Origin: Leucobacter celer subsp. astrifaciens
GTDB lineage: Bacteria > Actinomycetota > Actinomycetes > Actinomycetales > Microbacteriaceae
Direction of reading: 5' to 3'
Assembly (NCBI RefSeq): GCF_001273835.1
Contig: NZ_JHEI01000144.1
Span: 94,470 to 158,469 of the forward strand
DNA: 64,000 bases
Shown: positions 43,662 to 50,907 of the stretch, in pieces
Position numbering within the stretch: the stretch's first letter is position 1
Layout: every line of letters starts with the position of its first letter
Program-made: the position numbers and the translations under genes
The notes under the pieces: generated by a model
What the model was told of the DNA's origin: nothing
Seen by the model: only the letters and a program-made list of their open reading frames with translations
The model's database searches: none

Positions 43662-44647
43662 CCGATCTCATCTCGCCGCCGCGCGCGGTGCCCGCCGCCG
43701 ATGATCGCCGAGCAGGATCCCGAGGCCGGGCGGGCGCCGCCGAACCGCCCGGCTCCGGAGGCGCCTCTGGAGACCCCGGGGAGCCGGAGGGTCCCGTCGC
43801 GAACACCGCTCCGCCGCTCGGCCGTCGTCTCCTCGTGACCCTGTTCGGGCAGCCGACGCTCCTCGGCGCCTGGCTGTGGATCGCGGTGGTGCTCCTCTCG
43901 GCGCTCGTGCCGCAGTGGTTCACGCCCTTCGACCCGCTGCAGCAGGACGCGTACTCGCGGTTCCTGCCGCCGAGCGCCGAGCATCCGTTCGGTACCGACG
44001 ACTACGGCCGCGACCAGTTCGCGCGCACCGTCTACGGCACCTCCGAGTCGCTGCAGGCCGCGGTCGTCGCCGTGCTCATCGGCCTCGTGTTCGGATCGCT
44101 CATCGGCCTTGTCGGCGGAGCGCTGAGGGGCGCGGTCGACACGATCCTGATGCGCGTGATCGACGTCATGCTCGCGGTTCCGAGCCTCATCATCGCGCTC
44201 GCGATCGTCTCCGCGCTCGGCCGCGGAACGATCAACATCGCGATCGCCATCGGGATCACGAGCGTCGCGACGTTCGCGCGCCTCATGCGCTCCGAGGTGC
44301 TGCGCGTACGAGGCCTGCCCTACGTCGAGGCGGCCGCGTTCGCGGGTCACGGCGCGACCTACCGGCTCTTTCGGCACATCGTGCCGAATGCCTCGGGGTC
44401 GGTGCTCGCCGCCGCCACCCTCGAGATCGGCACCGCGATCCTCGGTGTCGCCGCGCTCAGCTTCCTCGGCTTCGGCGCACCGCCGCCCACCCCGGAGTGG
44501 GGCGCCCTCGTCGCCGGAGGCCGCTCGTACCTCACCGTCCAGTGGTGGCTCAGCACGCTCCCGGGTTTCGTCATCGTCATCTCGGTGCTGGCCGTCTACC
44601 GCATCGGCCGCTCGATGAACAAGGGAAGGACCAGCGTTGTCGGATAA
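43658..44647 (+). CDS. ABC importer permease, DppC type, cysK operon
   Basis: A 329-residue membrane permease. A disordered Gly/Pro/Ala-rich N-terminus of about 50 residues precedes the first membrane segment. Conserved blocks are HPFGTDDYGRDQFARTVYG near 110-128 and LSFLGFGAPPPTPEWGALV near 268-286. ATG 43658 overlaps the previous stop. The last 11 bp overlap the ATPase gene. Confidence 0.9.
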   Translation: MTDLISPPRAVPAADDRRAGSRGRAGAAEPPGSGGASGDPGEPEGPVANTAPPLGRRLLVTLFGQPTLLGAWLWIAVVLLSALVPQWFTPFDPLQQDAYSRFLPPSAEHPFGTDDYGRDQFARTVYGTSESLQAAVVAVLIGLVFGSLIGLVGGALRGAVDTILMRVIDVMLAVPSLIIALAIVSALGRGTINIAIAIGITSVATFARLMRSEVLRVRGLPYVEAAAFAGHGATYRLFRHIVPNASGSVLAAATLEIGTAILGVAALSFLGFGAPPPTPEWGALVAGGRSYLTVQWWLSTLPGFVIVISVLAVYRIGRSMNKGRTSVVG

Positions 44648-46319
44648 CACTATCCTCGAGTTCTCCTCGCTGTCGCTGGAGTACCGCGTGCGCGGGCGCG
44701 CCCCGCACCGGGTGCTCGACGACGTCGGGTTCTCGCTGCCGCGCGGGGAGATCCTCGCGCTCGTGGGCGAGTCCGGATCCGGCAAGAGCACGCTCGCCCG
44801 GGCCGTGACCGGCACCCTCGCGCCCAATGCTCGGATCTCCTCCGGCTCGGTCCGGCTCGACGGGCGCGAACTCGTCGGCCTGGCAGCGAAGCAGTACGAG
44901 CGGTTGCGCGGCAGCACGATCGGATACGTGCCGCAGGACGCGCTGCTCGGGCTGAACCCGCTGATCCCGGTCGGCAGGCAGGCCGAGGAGCCGCTGCGCG
45001 TGCACACCCGGCTCGATCGCGGCGCACGGCGCCGGCGCATCCTCGAGCTCTTCGAGCGCGTCGGGCTGCGACGGGTCGAGCAGGTCTACGACAGCTACCC
45101 GCACGAGCTCTCGGGCGGCATGTGCCAGCGCGTGCTCATCGCCGCGGCGATCGCGGCCGACCCCGAACTCATCGTGGCCGACGAGCCGACGACCGCGCTC
45201 GACGTCACCGTGCAGAAGCGGATCCTCGACCTGCTCGTCGAGCTGACGCGGGCGGAGGGGCTGAGCGTACTCCTCGTGACCCATGACCTCGGCGTTGCGG
45301 CCGAGCGCGCCCAGCGCATCGTGGTGCTGCAGAACGGCCGGCTCGTCGAGCACGGCTCCGCCGCGGAGATCGTGTCGGCGCCGGCAGAGGCGTACACGCG
45401 TCGCCTGATCGCCTCCTCGCATCTCGGGCGAACCGCCGTCGATGTCGCTCGATCCAGGCGGGCGTTCGCGGATGCGCCGCGGGCGCGGGCGGCGCAGGAG
45501 CAGCCGGGCGAAGCCCCCGTAGTGCTCGCCGAGGGGCTCCGCAAGACCTTCCCGAACCGCGCGGGTGAACCGGTGGTCGCCCTCGACGACGTCTCTGTGA
45601 GCGTGGGCCGCGGCCGGACGCTCGGCATCGTCGGCGAGTCCGGATCCGGGAAGACGACACTCATGCGCACGCTGGCGGGCCTCGCGAAGCCGGATGCCGG
45701 CAGCGCGTCGATCCACGGCGAACCCGTCGAGTACGGAGCCCGCGGGGCGAGGGGCCGCCGCGGGCTCTACCGCCGGCTGCAGATCGTCTACCAGAACCCG
45801 TTCGCCGCCCTGAACCCGAGGCACACGGTCGAGACGATCCTCGAGGAACCGCTCACCGGGTTCCGCCTCGGAAACCGGGGAGAGCGTCGTCGCAGAGTCG
45901 CCGAGCTGCTCGACCTGACCGGTCTTCCCGCCGGCGTCGCGAGCCGGTACACGGCCGAGCTGTCGGGCGGTCAGCGCCAGCGGATCGCGATCGCCCGCGC
46001 GCTCGCGGTGCGCCCGGAGGTGCTCATCTGCGACGAGCCGGTCTCGGCCCTCGACGTCACCGTGCAGCGGCAGATCCTCGACCTGCTCGCGGAGCTCCAG
46101 CGCGAACTCGACCTTACTTATCTCTTCATCTCTCACGACCTCGGGGTGATCAGCGAGATCTCCGACGAGATCCTCGTGCTGCAGCACGGGGCGGTCGTCG
46201 AGAGCGGCACCGCGCTCGATGTCCTGCGCCAGCCGCGCACCGACTACGTGCGCGAGCTCCTCGCGGCGATCCCGCAGCCCGATCTTCCCGGCATCGTGCG
46301 GGATCCGGCGCTTCCCTGA
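44637..46319 (+). CDS. twin-domain ABC importer ATPase (DppD-DppF fusion), cysK operon
   Basis: A 560-residue protein with two ATPase domains: Walker [10 protein letters not shown] near 44 with signature [14 protein letters not shown], and Walker [10 protein letters not shown] near 330 with signature [14 protein letters not shown]. Walker B motifs [12 protein letters not shown] and [12 protein letters not shown] are intact. The start is a TTG at 44637, supported by GGAAGG 8 nt upstream and by the absence of another start before the first strand. It overlaps the permease by 11 bp. Confidence 0.9.
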   Translation: MSDNTILEFSSLSLEYRVRGRAPHRVLDDVGFSLPRGEILALVGESGSGKSTLARAVTGTLAPNARISSGSVRLDGRELVGLAAKQYERLRGSTIGYVPQDALLGLNPLIPVGRQAEEPLRVHTRLDRGARRRRILELFERVGLRRVEQVYDSYPHELSGGMCQRVLIAAAIAADPELIVADEPTTALDVTVQKRILDLLVELTRAEGLSVLLVTHDLGVAAERAQRIVVLQNGRLVEHGSAAEIVSAPAEAYTRRLIASSHLGRTAVDVARSRRAFADAPRARAAQEQPGEAPVVLAEGLRKTFPNRAGEPVVALDDVSVSVGRGRTLGIVGESGSGKTTLMRTLAGLAKPDAGSASIHGEPVEYGARGARGRRGLYRRLQIVYQNPFAALNPRHTVETILEEPLTGFRLGNRGERRRRVAELLDLTGLPAGVASRYTAELSGGQRQRIAIARALAVRPEVLICDEPVSALDVTVQRQILDLLAELQRELDLTYLFISHDLGVISEISDEILVLQHGAVVESGTALDVLRQPRTDYVRELLAAIPQPDLPGIVRDPALP

Positions 46320-46388
46320 TCCCGGCCCCGATCCCGAACCGCCCCGATCCCAGCCCGACCCGATCCCGGCCCGACCCGATCCCGAACC
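46316..46388 (+). repeat. tandem CCCGATCCCRGCCCGA-type array starting at the ATPase stop codon
   Basis: Four to five imperfect units of about 15-16 bp, each built on CCGATCCC, begin within the TGA stop of the ATPase gene (46317-46319) and end about 20 bp before the next start codon. No coding sense. Confidence 0.8.
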
Positions 46389-46408
46389 ACGCATCAGAAA
46401 GGCACACC

Positions 46409-47953
46409 ATGAGCGACACACCGGCACGGCACCTGCACCTCGGCTACATGTACTGGGTGAACGGCACCCACTGGGGCGGATGGCGCCAGCCCGAGGCGCC
46501 CACCGACGGCGCCTTCGACTTCGAGTACGCGCTGCGAGCCGCGCAGACCGTCGAGCGTGGCAAGTTCGACTTCTTCTTTCTGGGCGACACGCTGCCGGGA
46601 GATCTGGTGACCGAGCAGTGGATCACCACGCACAACACCGGGCGACTCGAACCGTTCACGCTCGCGTCGCAGCTCGCCCTGCAGACGAGCAGGGTGGGCA
46701 TCGTCGTCACCGCGCACCCGACCTACTACGATCCCTACATCCTCGCCCGGCTCACCGCCTCGCTCGACCACCTGAGCGGAGGCCGGCTCGCCTGGAACGT
46801 GGTGCTCGGCGCGAACGACGTCGCCGCGCGCAACTTCAGCCTGCCCGACCTCGGCGGTGAGACCCGCTACGAGCGCGCCGACGAGTTCATCGAGATCGTG
46901 AAACGGCTGTGGGACAGCGTCGAGGACGGGGCCTACATCCAGGACAAAGCGTCCGGCGCGTTCATCGACAACAGCAAGATCCACCGTCTCAACTGGAAGG
47001 GGAAGCACTTCAGCGTCGAGGGCACGCTGCCGCTGCGACGGCCGCCGCAGGGCCACCCACCGCTCCTCTACGCGGGTGCGAGCGAGCTGTCCCGGCAGCT
47101 CACCGCGAAGTGGTGCGACGTGAACTTCACGGGCCCCAAGTCCATTCGCGATTCGGCCGAGTTCAACGCCGATGTGCGCGCTCGCGCGGCAGCCCTGGGG
47201 CGCAATCCCGACGAAGTCTTCTTCCTGCCCGGCGTCACCCCGATCATCGGCGACACCCGCGAATCGGCGATCGCGGTCTACGATCGCCTCAACGAGTCGC
47301 TGCCCCTCGACGAGGATCCGATCACCGGCGGGAAAGACGCGGCGCACTGGCGCGAGTTCGTCGAGAACCCGCGCAACGGCGGGCCTCTGCGCTACGGCTT
47401 CCGCAACCTCGCCGTCGTCTCGGCGCGGATCGGCGCCGACCTCACCGCGCTGGGTCTCGAGGGGCTGGTCTCCGAGGAACTCGCCGCGAGTGTCAACGAC
47501 GAGGGACGGCGGCTGCTCGCGCAGGCCGCGTCGCGCACGGATCGGAAGCCCGGCGGTGCCCAGCCGCTGCGCGCGAAGGACCTGCTGTACTCGGCGATCA
47601 TCGACGGATTCCCGATCATCAACGGCACGGCTGCGCAGGTCGCCGACTTTCTCGAGGAGTGGTTCACGAGCGGGGCGGCCGACGGCTTCAACGTCCAGTC
47701 GCCCTACCTGTGGTCGCAGCTCGACCGCTTCGTCGACGAGGTCGTGCCGATCCTGCAGCAGCGCGGTCTGCACCGCCGCGAGTACGAGACCGACACGTTC
47801 CGCGGACACCTCGGGCTGCCCCGCCCCCGCGGCTTCTTCGAGTCGTCATATGACGACGCGCCGGGCGCGCGCGAGGGGAACGCTGGTACCGTCGAGCACA
47901 CGGCGGCATCGGCCGCCGCAGCCGACGTGGAAACGGAGCCCGTGAGTGTCTGA
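46409..47953 (+). CDS. LLM-class flavin monooxygenase, NtaA/SnaA/DszA type (3)
   Basis: A 514-residue luciferase-like FMNH2-dependent monooxygenase, the longest of the three here. Blocks are SLDHLSGGRLAWNVVLGAND near 118-137, YERADEFIEIVKRLWDS near 153-169, and LLYAGASELSRQLTAKWCD near 220-238. An Ala-rich tail of about 40 residues follows the last conserved block (RGHLGLPRP). AGAAAGG precedes the ATG. It sits between an importer and cysteine synthase, which makes release of sulfite or sulfide from an imported organosulfur compound a reasonable reading. Confidence 0.88.
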   Translation: MSDTPARHLHLGYMYWVNGTHWGGWRQPEAPTDGAFDFEYALRAAQTVERGKFDFFFLGDTLPGDLVTEQWITTHNTGRLEPFTLASQLALQTSRVGIVVTAHPTYYDPYILARLTASLDHLSGGRLAWNVVLGANDVAARNFSLPDLGGETRYERADEFIEIVKRLWDSVEDGAYIQDKASGAFIDNSKIHRLNWKGKHFSVEGTLPLRRPPQGHPPLLYAGASELSRQLTAKWCDVNFTGPKSIRDSAEFNADVRARAAALGRNPDEVFFLPGVTPIIGDTRESAIAVYDRLNESLPLDEDPITGGKDAAHWREFVENPRNGGPLRYGFRNLAVVSARIGADLTALGLEGLVSEELAASVNDEGRRLLAQAASRTDRKPGGAQPLRAKDLLYSAIIDGFPIINGTAAQVADFLEEWFTSGAADGFNVQSPYLWSQLDRFVDEVVPILQQRGLHRREYETDTFRGHLGLPRPRGFFESSYDDAPGAREGNAGTVEHTAASAAAADVETEPVSV

Positions 47954-48944
47954 TCAGCTGCTGCAGGAGTCCGCCGCCGATGCGACCCCGATCCCGGCCG
48001 CGCGCGCAGAGCGCGTCGCCGGAAGTGTCGCGGAGCTCGTGGGAGGAACCCCGCTCGTCCGCATCAACCGGGTGGTGCCCGGGGGAGGGGCGCGGGTGCT
48101 CGGCAAGCTCGAGGCCGCGAACCCCGCGTCGAGCGTGAAGGATCGCACCGCGCTCGCGATCGTGGAGGCGGCGGAGGCGGACGGGCGCCTGCAGCCGGGC
48201 GGCACCATCATCGAGGCCACGAGCGGCAACACCGGCATCGCACTCGCCTGGATCGGCGCCGTCAAGGGGTACCGCGTGATCATCGTGATGCCCGACGATG
48301 TCTCCGGTGAGCGGCGCACGCTGCTGCGGGCGCTCGGCGCCGAGCTCGTGCTCACACCCGGGCCGCAGGCGATGGCCGGGGCGAACGAGGAGGCCGGCCG
48401 GATCCTCGAGAGCACACCGGGTGCGTTCCTCTCGGGGCAGGGCGGCAACGACGCGAACCCGGCCGTGCACGAGCGCACGACGGGGCCCGAGATCTGGGCC
48501 GACACGGCCGGCTCGGTCGACGTGCTCGTCGCGACCGTGGGGACGGGCGGCACGCTGACCGGAGCCGGCCGCTACCTGAAGGCCCAGAATCCGGACATCC
48601 GCGTGATCGCGGTCGAGCCGGCCGAGGCGCCCGTGCTGCAGGGCGGCGAGTTCCAGCCGCACAAGATCCAGGGCATCATCGGCGGCAACGGTTTCCCGCC
48701 CGTGCTGGAGATCGAGATCGCCGACGAGATCATCGGAATCCCGCAGGACGAGGCGATCCGCACCGCCCGCGAGGCGCTGGCGCTCGAGGGACTGCTCGTC
48801 GGGATCTCGTCGGGCGCCGCGCTCGCGGCCGCGCGGGATCTGTCGGCGCGGCCGGAGTACGCGGGCAAGACGATCGTCGCGATCCTGCCCGACACGGGGG
48901 AGCGCTACCTCAGCACCGAGCTCTTCGACCACGCGCGGGAGTAG
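47946..48944 (+). CDS. cysK: cysteine synthase (O-acetylserine sulfhydrylase)
   Basis: A 332-residue PLP enzyme making cysteine from O-acetylserine and sulfide. The PLP Lys is in NPASSVKDRTA near 60-70, the substrate loop is EATSGNTGIALAW near 90-102, the phosphate loop is VGTGGTLTGAGRYLK near 199-213, and SSGAALAA is near 281-288. The N-terminus is about 20 residues longer than usual before the VAELVGGTPLVRINR block. GTG 47946 overlaps the monooxygenase gene by 8 bp. Its place at the end of an importer-monooxygenase operon, without cysE, points to fixing sulfur released from organic sources. Confidence 0.93.
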   Translation: MSDQLLQESAADATPIPAARAERVAGSVAELVGGTPLVRINRVVPGGGARVLGKLEAANPASSVKDRTALAIVEAAEADGRLQPGGTIIEATSGNTGIALAWIGAVKGYRVIIVMPDDVSGERRTLLRALGAELVLTPGPQAMAGANEEAGRILESTPGAFLSGQGGNDANPAVHERTTGPEIWADTAGSVDVLVATVGTGGTLTGAGRYLKAQNPDIRVIAVEPAEAPVLQGGEFQPHKIQGIIGGNGFPPVLEIEIADEIIGIPQDEAIRTAREALALEGLLVGISSGAALAAARDLSARPEYAGKTIVAILPDTGERYLSTELFDHARE

Positions 48945-49009
48945 CGGGTGCGAGGGCCGGTGGAAGGGCCGGCGCGACCGTCGGCCGACCGCCGGCGCGA
49001 CGTCCGTGG

Positions 49010-49075
49010 ATATGGGATCTGCAGAAGATATGACATCTTCACGCGAGCCAAGCATATCTTCTGCAGATCCCATAT
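49010..49075. repeat. long perfect hairpin downstream of cysK
   Basis: Perfect 23-bp arms (49010-49032 and 49053-49075) flank a 20-nt loop. It lies 65 bp after the cysK stop and 80 bp before the tRNA gene. It could end the cysK operon transcript; same architecture as the hairpins at 4312, 18624, 50804 and 52470. Confidence 0.75.
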
Positions 49076-49142
49076 CTTCCGCAGCGGGCTGGCACTCGAA
49101 TCGGGCCAGGCAGCGCGCGGGATCGCGGGGCGGCGGCTTTGC

Positions 49143-49148
49143 TAAGCT
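49143..49148 (+). promoter_or_regulatory. -10 box of tRNA-Ser
   Basis: TAAGCT ends 7 nt before the first base of the tRNA, so transcription would begin at the mature 5' end or next to it. Confidence 0.5.
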
Positions 49149-49155
49149 CGACGGC

Positions 49156-49246
49156 GGAGGGTTGTCCGAGCGGCCGAAGGAACTTGTCTTGAAAACAAGC
49201 ATGCAGTAACCCTGCATCAGGGGTTCAAATCCCCTACCCTCCGCCA
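49156..49246 (+). tRNA. tRNA-Ser (UGA anticodon), CCA encoded
   Basis: A 91-nt tRNA. The acceptor stem GGAGGGT pairs with ACCCTCC, followed by discriminator G and an encoded CCA. The anticodon stem CTTGT/ACAAG holds loop CTTGAAA with anticodon TGA. A long variable arm (ATGCAG/CTGCAT) marks it as a serine tRNA, and the T arm AGGGGTTCAAATCCCCT is perfect. A terminator follows 10 nt downstream. Confidence 0.96.
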
Positions 49247-49256
49247 CGGGAACAAC

Positions 49257-49298
49257 GACAGAACCCCCGGGATTCTATGGAATCTTGGGGGTTCTGTC
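49257..49298 (+). terminator. rho-independent-like terminator of tRNA-Ser
   Basis: GACAGAACCCCC (49257-49268) pairs with GGGGGTTCTGTC (49287-49298). The inner GGATTC/GAATCT region extends the stem to about 19 bp with two G-U pairs around loop TATG. No long T-run follows. The next 277 bp (49299-49575) hold no gene or repeat that I can support. Confidence 0.75.
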
Positions 49299-49575
49299 TG
49301 CTCGGGGGTGCTTGAGCTACTACTGGGTAGGAGCTCCACACCTCGCGTGACGAGTATCGTTTCGGGGGTCTGCCGGAGTTCGTGAATCGTGTGACCGCCA
49401 CTGGTCTCAGTGCAGTTCAGGTGAGAGGCGCGAAGCGAAGTCGGCCCGATGGAGCGGTCGCGCTAGGAAGTTATCTGGCGTTCACCTTCGGCCCGCCCTC
49501 TGCTGCGCTTCGCAGGGGTTGCCTTGTTCGGCTTCGACGCACTTCGCCGTCTCGTCCCGCACGCGTCTCGTGAGT

Positions 49576-50076
49576 TCACGGCGCGACATACTTGTGCAGC
49601 AGTTCTCTGGGAATGTGGCAGTAATCACCGGGATGCCTCGTCAGCCGATCCTGATGCTCTTCTCCGCTTTTCACGTACCTCACCAGAGGGAGAATCTCGA
49701 CGACGATGCGGTCGGAATCGTGTCTCCTGCCGATGAACGCCCTGGCCTGCTTAAGATGTTCGGGATCCTCTGAGTACAAGCCCGTGCGGTACTTCTCGCC
49801 GATATCCTCACCCTGCTTGTTCACGCTGTACGGATCGATGATCTCGAAGAGATACGCCATCAGTTCGCTCACGGACACGATGTCTGGATCGAACCTCGTT
49901 CTCACGCATTCGGCATAGCCGTCGTAGCTTCCGTCGAGCGTGCGGCTCCTCCCGTTGGCCCTTCCCGCCTCGGTGAACACCACTCCGGGAAGGGTCTTGA
50001 CGAACGCCTGCACACCCCAGAGGCAACCACCGGCTAAATACACTTCTTGGATGGTGGACCCGTTGAGCGCAGCCAT
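49576..50076 (-). CDS. msrA: peptide-methionine (S)-S-oxide reductase
   Basis: A 166-residue repair enzyme reducing methionine sulfoxide in proteins. The catalytic Cys18 is in YLAGGCLWGVQ (GCFWG in most relatives). Other family blocks are GSYDGYAECVRTRFDPD near 50-66, IDPYSVNKQGEDIGEKYRTG near 80-99, and the C-terminal HPGDYCHIP near 150-158. The codon use differs from the neighbours: a TTA Leu codon and many AGG/AGA Arg codons, with lower GC. Together with its place beside a tRNA gene this suggests acquisition by transfer. ATG lies 6 nt after TAGGCT. Confidence 0.92.
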   Translation of the reverse strand: MAALNGSTIQEVYLAGGCLWGVQAFVKTLPGVVFTEAGRANGRSRTLDGSYDGYAECVRTRFDPDIVSVSELMAYLFEIIDPYSVNKQGEDIGEKYRTGLYSEDPEHLKQARAFIGRRHDSDRIVVEILPLVRYVKSGEEHQDRLTRHPGDYCHIPRELLHKYVAP

Positions 50077-50082
50077 GATGCC

Positions 50083-50088
50083 AGCCTA
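50083..50088 (-). promoter_or_regulatory. -10 box giving a leaderless msrA transcript
   Basis: TAGGCT on the minus strand ends 6 nt before the msrA ATG. Confidence 0.45.
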
Positions 50089-50179
50089 GCCCCGTTCAGA
50101 CATCAGAAGCGTCGGGGAGCAAGATTCTCGACACCGTCGTGCGCTGCCCCGCTCGTGACCTCGAAGCGTTGCTCTGCTT

Positions 50180-50509
50180 CTACGCCGGGTGCTCGATCTG
50201 ATCGACAGTTGAGGGTGCGGGAGCATGGTGATCCTCATTTTGCCGCGTGATCGCGCGGCCGGATCGAGATTCCATCCGCACGACGGTGTCGCATCGAGGG
50301 CCGGTATCGACTCCGGGCTCAGAACCGGAGGGCACTGCCGTGCAAACGGGGCAGAGTCCTTCGTCGTCCTGCGCGAGGAACGAGTCGCAGGATCCACACC
50401 GCGGATTCGGCGTATTGAGACTCGCTTTGGCGCGGTGGTGCTCTCCTCCCTGCGGGGACTTCCCGGGGCCCCTTCGGCCGGGCACGGGGGAGCTGCGAAA
50501 GGGGGACAC
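50180..50509 (-). CDS. possible small zinc-ribbon protein
   Basis: A candidate 109-residue protein (GTG at 50509; a GTG at 50485 would give 101 residues). The only feature that argues for it is the pair RCGSC and LCPVC, 14 residues apart, followed by an acidic/polar tail, as in small zinc ribbons. The first 35 residues are basic and low-complexity, no good ribosome binding site is seen, and the other two minus frames are also open. It lies upstream of msrA on the same strand. The rest of the 534-bp interval 50077-50610 holds only a short CAGATC/GATCTG hairpin at 50515-50530. Confidence 0.3.
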   Translation of the reverse strand: MSPFRSSPVPGRRGPGKSPQGGEHHRAKASLNTPNPRCGSCDSFLAQDDEGLCPVCTAVPSGSEPGVDTGPRCDTVVRMESRSGRAITRQNEDHHAPAPSTVDQIEHPA

Positions 50510-50610
50510 GCCGACAGATCCTGGGATCTGCCGGCGTTCTTCATCTTTCGACGCTGAGCGTCCTGAGCGCCGCCCGGTGTTTGCCGCCCGGTGCTCGCCC
50601 TCGACGGCGA

Positions 50611-50778
50611 CTACTCGTCCAGGATGACCTCGCTCGCGCGCAGGGTCCGGATCTCGATCTCCTCGAGCTCCAGGACGGTGCCGTCGGCGCCGAGCCAGTA
50701 CCAGGCGCTCAGGTCGGGCCCCGGGGCGTCGCGGCGCGTCAGGGTGTAGATGACCCCGTTCAACTCTTTGGTGTTCAT
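50611..50778 (-). CDS. small conserved-looking protein of unknown function (55 aa)
   Basis: A 55-residue acidic protein with a compact beta-like pattern (GVIYTLTRRD near 8-17, AWYWLGADGTVLELEEIEI near 25-43). I do not recognise a family. ATG 50778 is chosen because TATATT (50785-50790, minus) ends 6 nt upstream, giving a leaderless transcript; an upstream in-frame ATG would run into the hairpin repeat. Monocistronic between an IR hairpin and the possible zinc-ribbon ORF. Confidence 0.6.
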   Translation of the reverse strand: MNTKELNGVIYTLTRRDAPGPDLSAWYWLGADGTVLELEEIEIRTLRASEVILDE

Positions 50779-50784
50779 GACCCG

Positions 50785-50790
50785 AATATA
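50785..50790 (-). promoter_or_regulatory. -10 box of the 55-aa protein gene
   Basis: TATATT on the minus strand, 6 nt before the ATG at 50778; the best -10 match among the leaderless set. Confidence 0.5.
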
Positions 50791-50803
50791 GACGCCCGGT
50801 GGT

Positions 50804-50861
50804 GGAGCATGCTGAAGCCCCTCTCCGGGATTCGGGGCGGGGAGCGGCTGCAGCATGCTCC
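50804..50861. repeat. long hairpin downstream of the flavin monooxygenase
   Basis: Arms of 23 bp (50804-50826 and 50839-50861) match at 20 positions around a 12-nt loop. It lies between the flavin monooxygenase stop and the promoter of the 55-residue gene on the same strand, so it may terminate the former. Confidence 0.7.
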
Positions 50862-50868
50862 GGTGTGC

Positions 50869-50907
50869 GGCCGGATCCTCCGCCCGGATCCTCCGGCCGG
50901 ATCCTCA
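50869..50907 (-). repeat. tandem 13-bp array starting at the monooxygenase stop codon
   Basis: On the minus strand three units read TGAGGATCCGGCC, GGAGGATCCGGGC and GGAGGATCCGGCC. The TGA of the first is the stop codon of the flavin monooxygenase gene. Confidence 0.85.

Noticed and set aside
47880..47945. S-box or other sulfur-responsive riboswitch before cysK
   Set aside because: The start codon overlaps the upstream gene, leaving no leader, and no riboswitch core was recognised.
49247..49575. Integrase remnant or attR site after tRNA-Ser
   Set aside because: No repeat of the tRNA 3' end and no recombinase-like sequence is visible; only the terminator hairpin is supported.
50225..50557. 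A 110-codon plus-strand ORF between msrA and the 55-aa gene
   Set aside because: No ribosome binding site, no recognisable motif, and the minus strand offers the better CxxC-bearing candidate.
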